Source: Candidatus Kapaibacterium sp. (GTDB taxonomy: Bacteria; Bacteroidota; Ignavibacteria; Kapaibacteriales; Kapaibacteriaceae). Taken from it: a stretch of DNA of 10,342 nucleotides. Under the pieces are notes generated by a model. It was given only the letters and a program-made list of their open reading frames with translations. It ran no database searches and had not been told where the DNA came from. Position numbers and translations under genes: made by a program. Shown here piece after piece: positions 1 to 6,282 of this stretch (positions are counted from its first letter, which is position 1; each line of letters begins with the position of its first letter). The stretch covers positions 1-10,342 of the forward strand of contig JAURNF010000217.1 of the NCBI GenBank assembly GCA_030830285.1. The letters are read 5' to 3'.

Positions 1-215
1 CTGGGTGTGGCCATGGCAGAGGCACACAGCGCCGCTACAAGGCAAGAACACATCAAACTGACGGCATGATACCCCCTGAGGAAGGCCAGGCCGGCAGCCA
101 GACACGTCCCGACAAGGACCCCAACTAGCTCAAGGGGCCCAAATCCCACATCACGGACTATGAGGAGTCCACCACAGAGGCAACATACGGGCAAGATCAG
201 TGGACGGCGGCGCAT
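1..215 (-). CDS. ComEC/Rec2-like membrane protein, N-terminal fragment (cut by window edge)
   Basis: An open minus-strand frame starts at the ATG at 215-213 and runs 71 codons without a stop off the window edge. It begins MRRRPLILPVCC and is strongly hydrophobic, with likely membrane segments at about residues 6-20, 28-48 and 52-68 separated by short charged turns (RD, RGYH). A basic N-terminus followed by a P-L-rich helix and two or three closely packed helices is how ComEC/Rec2 DNA-uptake channel proteins usually begin (DUF4131 region). The match is by character, not by a catalytic motif, because the competence and metallo-beta-lactamase domains would lie outside the window. Seven cysteines in 71 residues is unusual. 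The frame is closed upstream by a TGA near 260. The gene is divergent from recA. Another polytopic membrane protein is possible. Confidence 0.45.
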   Translation of the reverse strand, partial: MRRRPLILPVCCLCGGLLIVRDVGFGPLELVGVLVGTCLAAGLAFLRGYHAVSLMCSCLVAALCASAMATP

Positions 216-321
216 GCTGGAAAGGGGCTTCCAAGGGGTAAACCGTGACGCCCCCGTTCATGTTGAAAACTTCAGTCGGAGGCACGGGCAGCCATGTGGG
301 TATTTTCGGACTTGTCACGTT

Positions 322-351
322 TTGTCGAATCAAACGCACAGACTGTACAAT
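322..351 (+). promoter_or_regulatory. Candidate recA promoter (sigma70-like)
   Basis: TTGTCG at 322-327 and TACAAT at 346-351 are separated by 18 bases, a good match to a housekeeping sigma70-type promoter. Transcription would start near 358 and give a leader of about 30 bases that includes the AAGGA ribosome binding site. The -35 hexamer contains the second copy of a TTGTC direct repeat with 10-base periodicity (312-316, 322-326), so a repressor bound there could control recA. No classical LexA box was recognised. Confidence 0.45.
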
Positions 352-374
352 TCCCTCCCCTGACAACCCGTACC

Positions 375-379
375 AAGGA
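375..379 (+). promoter_or_regulatory. recA ribosome binding site
   Basis: AAGGA lies 7 bases before the ATG at 387. It decides the recA start in favour of 387 over the in-frame ATG at 294, which would add 31 residues with no resemblance to RecA. Confidence 0.65.
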
Positions 380-386
380 CACGACA

Positions 387-1463
387 ATGAGTCAAGAAAC
401 AAAGGCTGCAAAAGAGTCTGCAAAGGAAACCGCAGCAGCAAGCACAGCAAAGGTCAGCGACGCTAAGGTTAAGGCCGCGCAGTTAGCCATGGAGCAAATC
501 GAGAAGGCCTTTGGTAAGGGCTCGATCATGCGCCTGAGCGATGAGCAATCCGTCGACATCGAAGCAATTTCAACGGGATGTCTCTCGCTTGATGCTGCTA
601 TTGGTATTGGCGGCGTGCCGCGTGGTCGCATCGTCGAGATCTACGGACCAGAGTCATCAGGTAAAACAACCGTCTGTTTGCAAGTGATCGCAGAAGCACA
701 AAAGGCCGGTGGCCTTGCAGCATTCGTCGATACCGAGCACGCACTCGACGTCAAGTATGCGCAGCGTCTTGGCGTTGATCTTAACAACCTGCTTCTCTCG
801 CAACCTGAGTTCGGTGAGCAAGCGCTTGAGATTGTTGAAACACTCGTGCGCTCTGGTGCGATTGACGTCGTCATTGTCGACTCTGTTGCTGCTCTCACGC
901 CTCGCGTAGAAATCGAAGGCGACATGGGCGATGCGCAAATGGGATCACAGGCACGTCTGATGAGCCAAGCCATGCGCAAGCTCAACGCAGCTATCGGTCG
1001 CTCGAACACAACGGTAATCTTCACGAATCAGCTCCGTTCGAAGATCGGCGTGATGTACGGTAACCCAGAGACAACGACGGGTGGTAATGCGCTCAAGTAC
1101 TACGCATCGGTGCGTATTGACGTGCGCCGCAAGGACGTTATTAAGGACGGACAGGACATCGTCGGTAATCGCGTACGTGCGAAGGTTGTCAAGAACAAGG
1201 TTGCTCCTCCGTTCCGTGAAGCAGAGTTCGACATCATGTACAACGAAGGCATCTCGCGTCTCGGCGATATGATCGACGTTGCCGTTGAGTCGGGCATCAT
1301 TACGAAGTCTGGCTCGTGGTTCTCGTTCAACGACGAGCGCGTGCAAGGTCGTGATGGCATGCGCAAGCTCCTCACGGAAAATGCACCACTCTACGCAGCA
1401 CTCGATCAAGCTGTGCGCGACGCACTGCATCTCCCAACACCGCAGGCCTCTGCAAAGAAGTAA
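387..1463 (+). CDS. recA: Recombinase RecA
   Basis: RecA forms ATP-dependent filaments on single-stranded DNA, drives strand exchange in homologous recombination, and stimulates LexA self-cleavage in the SOS response. The 358-residue product has every family hallmark: Walker A GPESSGKT at residues 87-94, the catalytic glutamate in VDTEHALD (E117), Walker B VVIVD at 161-165, DNA-binding loop L1 around EIEGDMGDAQMG (175-186), and loop L2 around QLRSKIGVMYGNPETTTGG (215-233). An alanine- and lysine-rich tail of about 34 residues precedes the core, longer than in E. coli, and the C-terminus is basic (ASAKK) rather than acidic. The start at 387 is supported by AAGGA 7 bases upstream and by a sigma70-like promoter. 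The gene is followed after 3 bases by recX, the usual pairing. Confidence 0.97.
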   Translation: MSQETKAAKESAKETAAASTAKVSDAKVKAAQLAMEQIEKAFGKGSIMRLSDEQSVDIEAISTGCLSLDAAIGIGGVPRGRIVEIYGPESSGKTTVCLQVIAEAQKAGGLAAFVDTEHALDVKYAQRLGVDLNNLLLSQPEFGEQALEIVETLVRSGAIDVVIVDSVAALTPRVEIEGDMGDAQMGSQARLMSQAMRKLNAAIGRSNTTVIFTNQLRSKIGVMYGNPETTTGGNALKYYASVRIDVRRKDVIKDGQDIVGNRVRAKVVKNKVAPPFREAEFDIMYNEGISRLGDMIDVAVESGIITKSGSWFSFNDERVQGRDGMRKLLTENAPLYAALDQAVRDALHLPTPQASAKK

Positions 1464-1466
1464 GCA

Positions 1467-3608
1467 ATGGGAGTCGTTACGGCGGTTCGCAGGAACGTGA
1501 AGAATGCTTCGCGTTGCTCCGTATTCGTTGACGATGAGTTCCTCGCCGCATGTCCTATCGACGTGGCGCTGGCGCTGGGTATTCGTAAAGGCATTGAGAT
1601 CACGCCGGACCTTGAGCAGAAACTGCGCAAGGAGGACCGGCGTGTGGTGATGCGTCAGAAAGCCTACCGGTTTGCGACCTACAAACCACGGACGCTCCAT
1701 CAGGTGCGGGTGTTTCTCGAGACGAAGGAGCTCACGCCCGAGGAGCTCGACGATGTAGTGTCGTGGCTCGCGGAGTTTCGATTGATTGATGACGTGACGT
1801 ATGTTGAGCGCTTCTTGTCTGCAGCGTTTGAACGCAAGCCATTGTCGAAACTCATGGCCCGACGAATGTTGCTCAAGAGAGGTGTCCCAGACACGGTCGT
1901 GTCGCCAGCACTTGAAACGTGGTACTCCAACGAGGCAACTGAAGACGTAGCATATCGAGCAGCCGAGAAGAAACTTCGTATGCTCAGCACTACGGCGCAG
2001 TCTGAGAGAGAGGCAAAACTGATTCGTTTTCTGCAATACCGTGCATATCCGTGGCCAACGATCAAGAGCGTTGTTGCCCGACTCCGTGACGTAGGATTGC
2101 TCATCGTCGTAGCAATGGTCGCGTCCGTCGCTGTGCATAGTCAACAGGACACCTGCGGACGTCTGCGTCTGTCGGAAACGGTGAATCAGTTTCAGCCAAC
2201 GACGATGCCGGTGCTCGATGCATTCGGCACACTGTATGTTGACCGAAAGCTCCATCCTGACAATCGAGATGGTGGACTGCGTGATCCTGACGATGTATGG
2301 TTCGCACAGCGAACCGGCACGCAGGCCTTTGCGGAGTTACGCCACTCCCCGATTGCCGCTGGTGTGCAACCCGACGTTGTCTTCTGGGTGTCGGCTGATG
2401 GACTCCATGCGCTCGTTGTTGGTCAGTTCGACGCTGCAGGATCGCCGTCGCGAACATTGGCGCTGATGTCGCGCGACACACCTCGTGGGATGTTTACACG
2501 CGTGTCTGTGATCTCGATTCCGGGTTTAGCTGATCTCGGTCGCAACTTCTATGCATCAATGTCGGAGGATCGATCGACGTTGCTGCTTGCTCTTGAGCGC
2601 GACGATAGTCGAGGTGGTCTCGACATCTATGTTTCGCAGTTGTGCAAGGGAGCATGGTCAGCACCACGCAATCTTGGACTAACCATTAATACCGCCGCAT
2701 TTGACGGTGCACCATGGCTTGCCCCCGACGGCGTTACGCTCTACCTAGCTTCGAGCGGACGTGAAGATCGGTACGGGAAGGCCGACCTCTATGTAAGCCG
2801 TCGACTCGATTCGACGTGGACGTCGTGGTCGGCACCGCAGAATCTTGGTGCATGCATCAACACCATCGAAGACGAAGCTGCGATATCGCTCACGCCCACC
2901 CTTGACTCCGTCTTGATTCACTCGTGGGATCAGGAAACAGGGCGTCCGGGAATCTACATCGCATCACTTCCACCAACGATGCGTCCCAATCCAGTTATCA
3001 CGCTTAGCGGACGCGTTGTTGATGTCATCACTCGCACACCAGTGTCCGGAGCTACGATCAAAGTGACCACAGGCAGGTGCGCCGAGTGGACACTTCAGTG
3101 CGATACTGCGCAAGGAACATTCACAACCATTCTGCCATCACAGACGCACGCTCACATCAACGCTGAAGCACCACAGTACGTGCCAAGCACGAGTGATCTG
3201 CGCATACGTTCAATCGACAGCGCATCGACGACAACACTGACGTTTGCGTTGTTTCCCGAAGATCGTCCCATCGCATCGGTGTACTTCGAGCGTGGAAGCG
3301 CTGAACTCGAATTGGCAGATAGCGCATGGATGACGCGAATTGCTGAACAGATTCGCAATCGAATCATAGATCTGATTGTCCTTGGTTACACCGACCGTGT
3401 CGGTTCGCGCGAGACAAATAACGCCCTATCACGTCAGCGCGCAGCAGCAGTGGCTCGCGTGTTGGCATTCGCAGGTGTCGAACAGTCGGCGATCACAATC
3501 GACGGACGTGGCGTAGAGAGTACGTCGCAATCCCAGTCGACTGAGCAACCAACGAGCCGACGCGTAGATGTCTTCGTGAGAAGGCAATCAGGCAGCAAGA
3601 AGCGTTAG
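1467..3608 (+). CDS. recX: RecX regulator fused in frame to a PD40 / OmpA-family envelope protein
   Basis: One uninterrupted 713-codon frame joins two normally separate proteins. Residues 1-210 form a complete RecX, the modulator that caps and destabilises RecA filaments: an N-terminal beta-rich domain (1-50), then three-helix repeats rich in basic residues, ending at RFLQYRAYPWPTIKSVVARL. Residues 211-225 (LLIVVAMVASVAVHS) look like the hydrophobic core and cleavage site of a signal peptide. Residues 240-505 carry PD40/WD40-like beta-propeller repeats (for example DGAPWLAPDGVTLYLASS, 413-430). Residues 511-598 resemble a carboxypeptidase regulatory-like beta sandwich. Residues 600-706 are an OmpA C-terminal peptidoglycan-binding domain with GYTD and NNALSRQRA; D643 and R658 have the spacing of the diaminopimelate-binding Asp/Arg pair. 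The recX half sits 3 bases after recA. The envelope half may be made separately from an internal TTG (2097) or ATG (2115), though neither has a good ribosome binding site. A lost stop codon or a sequence error is also possible. Each half is identified confidently; the fusion is uncertain. Confidence 0.85.
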   Translation: MGVVTAVRRNVKNASRCSVFVDDEFLAACPIDVALALGIRKGIEITPDLEQKLRKEDRRVVMRQKAYRFATYKPRTLHQVRVFLETKELTPEELDDVVSWLAEFRLIDDVTYVERFLSAAFERKPLSKLMARRMLLKRGVPDTVVSPALETWYSNEATEDVAYRAAEKKLRMLSTTAQSEREAKLIRFLQYRAYPWPTIKSVVARLRDVGLLIVVAMVASVAVHSQQDTCGRLRLSETVNQFQPTTMPVLDAFGTLYVDRKLHPDNRDGGLRDPDDVWFAQRTGTQAFAELRHSPIAAGVQPDVVFWVSADGLHALVVGQFDAAGSPSRTLALMSRDTPRGMFTRVSVISIPGLADLGRNFYASMSEDRSTLLLALERDDSRGGLDIYVSQLCKGAWSAPRNLGLTINTAAFDGAPWLAPDGVTLYLASSGREDRYGKADLYVSRRLDSTWTSWSAPQNLGACINTIEDEAAISLTPTLDSVLIHSWDQETGRPGIYIASLPPTMRPNPVITLSGRVVDVITRTPVSGATIKVTTGRCAEWTLQCDTAQGTFTTILPSQTHAHINAEAPQYVPSTSDLRIRSIDSASTTTLTFALFPEDRPIASVYFERGSAELELADSAWMTRIAEQIRNRIIDLIVLGYTDRVGSRETNNALSRQRAAAVARVLAFAGVEQSAITIDGRGVESTSQSQSTEQPTSRRVDVFVRRQSGSKKR
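2097..2142 (+). other. Junction between RecX and the OmpA-type protein: internal signal-peptide-like segment
   Basis: No stop codon separates the RecX end (about residue 210) from a short hydrophobic stretch that ends VAVHS followed by QQDT, which resembles a signal-peptidase site. Possible in-frame internal starts are TTG at 2097 and ATG at 2115. A start at TTG would give a signal peptide with no positively charged n-region, and the GGA that could serve as ribosome binding site touches the TTG. A TAG at 2092-2094 lies one frame away, so a single-base insertion or deletion just upstream could end RecX normally. Confidence 0.55.
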
Positions 3609-3965
3609 CCGCGTGCAATGAACCCCGTTGAGTGCATTGTCCTCCGTGATGGCAATGTTCCATGCCGTGCGTGCATGTAGGCGGAATGACACTTCATGCT
3701 CACGCGTCCGCATACAGACCTCGTCGTCGTATGGCGATCGCCACATGAATTCATCAGCGGCAATCAGGACCGCGCGCTCAAGTTGATCCGTGCCACATAC
3801 GAGGAGCACTACCTCATCTGGTACATCAGGCACGCGCGACAGCCGCACAACTATCGTGTGCCAACCATCATGATCAACAATGTGAACGGAATGGACGTAT
3901 GCGAAAGCATCGTCAACAGTAAACGTTCCCCGGATGACAGGAACATGAGAGGAGTGAACAGTCAT
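3588..3965 (-). CDS. Hypothetical 125-residue protein
   Basis: The product starts MTVHSSHVPVIRGTFTVDDA and ends CTRLTLLAA. It is probably soluble: no signal peptide or membrane segment is visible. The start at 3965 is chosen because a perfect AGGAGG lies 5 bases upstream. A longer in-frame start at 4016 would add a hydrophobic stretch but has no such signal. The segment GTFTVDDAFAYVHSVHI followed by VVRLSRVP faintly recalls small bacterial proteins in which a TVDG-containing beta hairpin is followed by a conserved HAYA-type strand. That is a weak impression, and no function is proposed. The 3' end overlaps the RecX-OmpA gene on the other strand by 21 bases, so neither gene has a terminator between them. 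It lies downstream of tmRNA and tRNA-Gly on the same strand. Confidence 0.65.
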   Translation of the reverse strand: MTVHSSHVPVIRGTFTVDDAFAYVHSVHIVDHDGWHTIVVRLSRVPDVPDEVVLLVCGTDQLERAVLIAADEFMWRSPYDDEVCMRTREHEVSFRLHARTAWNIAITEDNALNGVHCTRLTLLAA

Positions 3966-3970
3966 GCCAA

Positions 3971-3976
3971 CCTCCT
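3971..3976 (-). promoter_or_regulatory. Strong ribosome binding site for the 125-residue protein
   Basis: The minus strand reads AGGAGG, 5 bases before the ATG at 3965. It fixes the start of the hypothetical gene and is the clearest Shine-Dalgarno sequence in the window. Confidence 0.7.
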
Positions 3977-4081
3977 GTATACAGCTAATAATGAACCAAC
4001 AATAGATCAATACCACCTACATCATCAACAAACGTACTCTCTATAACCGACCATACCACCATCTAACTCACGCGTGTCTCG

Positions 4082-4154
<73 letters not shown>

Positions 4155-4171
4155 AAAATGCTGGAACTATG

Positions 4172-4536
4172 TGGAGATGCCGGGAGTCGAACCCGGGTCC
4201 GAAGTGGAAAATCCGAAGCATGCCACGTGTGTCTTCGATCTACAAGTTCTCGTCGCCTGGGGCACCGATCGACAGGTCCCACACGACCAGTATCAGTGTT
4301 GTCTTGCGCTTTGCCCTGCTACACAGCTACGCGCCAGCCTGATTCAAGCGTCACCACGGATTGAGAGCATCAGGCGGCTCTCATCGTGATGGCATGGCGT
4401 CCTAAGTCTTAGGCGGCCATGCGATAACCGAAGTTATCTGCATGTATTGTTCGCCGGTTGTATTAACGAGCTCCACCAGCGTAGCTCGACACGCATCTTC
4501 GTGACTGTCTCACCCCGTCGAAACCGGTACATCCCC
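4172..4536 (-). ncRNA. ssrA: Transfer-messenger RNA (tmRNA, trans-translation)
   Basis: tmRNA with SmpB rescues stalled ribosomes and adds a degradation tag to the nascent protein. The 365-base minus-strand gene has the canonical ends. The 5' end GGGGATG, followed by TACCGGTTTCGACGGGG, pairs with 3' CATCTCC plus discriminator A, with one G-T wobble. The 3' end includes the T arm of CCCGGGTTCGACTCCCGG. CCA is not encoded. The tag frame opens at resume codon GCA (4441-4439) and reads ADNFGYRMAA, ending at TAA (4411-4409). The stop lies in a CCTAAG/CTTAGG hairpin just downstream of the tag. The tag resembles the Chlorobium form ADDYSYAMAA, which supports a Chlorobiota-side lineage. Confidence 0.97.
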
Positions 4537-4638
4537 ATTTCGAACTGTGAAGTGTCTACCGCAAAGGTACGACCCTTTGCACGAACAGGTGGTATGACGC
4601 ACGAGTGTGACTCTTGGTGTACCGCGCGATGCGATGCG
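4537..4638 (-). promoter_or_regulatory. Spacer upstream of tmRNA with a TAnnTTTG box inside a hairpin
   Basis: On the minus strand TACCTTTG (4569-4562) matches the TAnnTTTG element of Bacteroidota promoters and lies 25 bases before the mature tmRNA 5' end, leaving a short leader for RNase P to remove. A clear TTTG upstream element is not seen at the usual distance. The box lies within a perfect 7-base inverted repeat, GCAAAGG (4561-4567) and CCTTTGC (4574-4580), with a 6-base loop. No T-run follows it, so it is not a good intrinsic terminator for ispH. Confidence 0.35.
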
Positions 4639-5556
4639 TTACGCTATGGCAAGGTCCGCCGCGGCAAGCCGCTCGACAAAGCTCTTTACCTCTTCCATAT
4701 ACCACTGCGGCGTGCTCGTAGCACCAGAGATGCCAATCCGCTCGGCCCCCTGAATCCAAGCAGGATCGAGATCGTCAGTTGTTTCCATGAAGAAGGTGCG
4801 TGGGTTCGATGCCTTGGCGACGTCGAACAGCACCTTGCCATTAGACGATGCCTTGCCAGCTACGAACAAGAGAACATCATTCTCTGCAGCAAACTTTGAT
4901 AGCTGAGCCTCACGTCCGCTTACTTGACCACAGATCGTGTCCTTCGCATGGAACTCTGTGGCGATCTCCTCCATCGTGTCGACAATGAGTTCGGATACAC
5001 GCCCCTTGAGCGCATCCCGAATCAACAGGAACGTCGGACGATCCATGGTCGTCTGCGAGAACAACACCGTCTTCTTCGACACATCAACGGTGGCAAGCGC
5101 TTCGTCGACGGATTTCACAACGATGCATTGATCACGTACAACGCCACGCACACCAAGTACTTCGGCGTGATCCTTCTTTCCGAAGATCACCACTTGATAG
5201 CCCTGATCCCAAAACTTGCGCACGCGCTCCTGGAGCTTTGTTACCACTGGACACGTGGCATCAACGATCTCGATGCCGTGCTCCCATGCTGCACGGTATG
5301 TTGAAGGGGGCTCGCCATGCGCACGAATGATGACCTTCGCGCCTGAATTGGCCAGACGAGGAAAATCGTCGACGCTGATCGTCTCTAGCCCCTTATCCTC
5401 GAGACGCTGAATCTCTTTCGGGTTGTGAATGATGTGTCCAAGCACATACACATTGCGCGATGTTCGCGTAGCCGCGAGTTGATCCTCAGCAATCTGTACG
5501 GTGCGAACAACACCCCAGCAAAAGCCACTAAATCGATCGATGGAAACCGTAACCAT
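4639..5556 (-). CDS. ispH: 4-hydroxy-3-methylbut-2-enyl diphosphate reductase (IspH/LytB)
   Basis: IspH catalyses the last step of the MEP pathway, reducing HMBPP to IPP and DMAPP with an iron-sulphur cluster. The 305-residue length is normal. The three cluster cysteines are C13 (SGFCWGVV), C102 (DATCPVV) and C209 (DTICG). Substrate-pocket residues are present: H41 (LGHIIHN), H80 (IRAHG), H130 and E132 (DHAEVLG), T169 (SQTTMD), the serine/asparagine run GKASSNGK (234-241) and ISGATSTP (276-283). The W in FCWGV, where most homologues have F, and GKASSN in place of GKNSSN are small departures. The start at 5556 follows an AGGA 4 bases upstream. The gene is last in the HAD-cmk-ispH operon, 17 bases after cmk. 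Clustering of cmk with ispH is known from other phyla. Confidence 0.96.
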   Translation of the reverse strand: MVTVSIDRFSGFCWGVVRTVQIAEDQLAATRTSRNVYVLGHIIHNPKEIQRLEDKGLETISVDDFPRLANSGAKVIIRAHGEPPSTYRAAWEHGIEIVDATCPVVTKLQERVRKFWDQGYQVVIFGKKDHAEVLGVRGVVRDQCIVVKSVDEALATVDVSKKTVLFSQTTMDRPTFLLIRDALKGRVSELIVDTMEEIATEFHAKDTICGQVSGREAQLSKFAAENDVLLFVAGKASSNGKVLFDVAKASNPRTFFMETTDDLDPAWIQGAERIGISGATSTPQWYMEEVKSFVERLAAADLAIA

Positions 5557-5573
5557 GACGTCCTACGCTGCGA

Positions 5574-6278
5574 TTAGAAGTTGGTGAACGCCGAGACGAT
5601 TGAATAGGTCTTTTGGTATGCATCAACGAGCTCGAGAATCCGCTGCACTTGATCGGCGATTGTGCAATGCGTGGTGTCGATTTCGGTAGCTCCCTCTGGT
5701 TTGACAAGGGGGCTTACCTCACGCTCACTATCGAGTTTATCACGTTCAATGATGTGCCCGCGAACAGTTTCAACGTCGAGTCGTTCACCACGTTGCTCTG
5801 CCTCGAGAACACGTCTGCGGACGCGTTCATCAACGTCGGCAACGAGGAAGACCTTGATCTCGGCATGCGGAAACACCACACTCCCGATATCACGTCCGTC
5901 CATGACCACACCGCCGTTGAGACCCAGCATGCGCTGCCGTTGGACCAATGCCCGGCGTACACTTGGGAACACGCTCACCTGACTGACATTGCTGGTGACT
6001 TCAGCCTCGCGAATAGATCGCGTGACATCCTCGCCGTTAAGCACAACACGCTGTCCATCGGCAGTTGGTTCGAGACGAATATCGAGTCGTTCTGTCAGGG
6101 CACCGAGCGCAGCGTCATCCATCGGAACGTGTTCGCGCAATGCTGCAAACGTAACAGCACGATACATCGCTCCCGTGTCGATATACACGTATCCGAGATG
6201 TTCGGCTACCTTGCGCGCCGTCGTACTCTTACCAGCACCGGCAGGACCATCAATTGCGATTGTCAGACGTTGACTCAT
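5574..6278 (-). CDS. cmk: Cytidylate kinase
   Basis: Cytidylate kinase phosphorylates CMP and dCMP with ATP, recycling nucleotides released by RNA turnover and lipid synthesis. The 234-residue product shows the family signature from the start: P-loop IDGPAGAGKST (9-19), YIDTGAMYRAVT (32-43), the CMP-binding insert with EVTSNVSQVSVFPSVRRAL (93-111), DGRDIGSVVFPHAEIKVFL (127-145), and the arginine-rich lid and base-contact region ending IIERDKLDSEREVSPLVKP (176-194) then EIDTT. The start at 6278 places the P-loop at the usual distance. An in-frame ATG farther upstream would overlap the HAD gene and is unlikely. The gene begins 4 bases after the HAD stop, so translation is probably coupled. ispH follows after 17 bases. 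Confidence 0.96.
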   Translation of the reverse strand: MSQRLTIAIDGPAGAGKSTTARKVAEHLGYVYIDTGAMYRAVTFAALREHVPMDDAALGALTERLDIRLEPTADGQRVVLNGEDVTRSIREAEVTSNVSQVSVFPSVRRALVQRQRMLGLNGGVVMDGRDIGSVVFPHAEIKVFLVADVDERVRRRVLEAEQRGERLDVETVRGHIIERDKLDSEREVSPLVKPEGATEIDTTHCTIADQVQRILELVDAYQKTYSIVSAFTNF

Positions 6279-6282
6279 GGCG

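Larger units (their letters stand above)
216..386. other. Divergent intergenic region upstream of recA
   Basis: This 171-base spacer separates the minus-strand membrane-protein fragment from recA. It holds the recA promoter candidate, a TTGTC direct repeat at 312-316 and 322-326, and the recA ribosome binding site. The recA frame stays open back to an ATG at 294, but that extension has no family support. No RNA gene was recognised. Confidence 0.6.

Noticed and set aside
294..386. Upstream in-frame ATG extending recA by 31 residues
   Set aside because: The extension does not look like RecA, it contains the promoter candidate, and AAGGA favours the ATG at 387.
151..450. Minus-strand 99-codon frame across the recA leader and start
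   Set aside because: It overlaps the recA promoter and 5' coding region, has no ribosome binding site, and conflicts with the more convincing hydrophobic frame starting at 215.
945..2255. Long 436-codon minus-strand frame opposite recA and recX
   Set aside because: It is antisense to two clearly identified genes, and its Arg/His/Cys-rich composition is typical of a shadow frame.
3696..4046. Plus-strand frame of 116 codons overlapping the hypothetical minus-strand gene
   Set aside because: It has no ribosome binding site or recognisable domain, while the minus-strand frame has a perfect AGGAGG and better codon use. It also runs into the untranslated spacer near the tRNA.
4401..4413. Palindrome CCTAAG-T-CTTAGG considered as a terminator or operator
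   Set aside because: It lies inside tmRNA just after the tag and contains the tag stop codon; it is an RNA helix of tmRNA.
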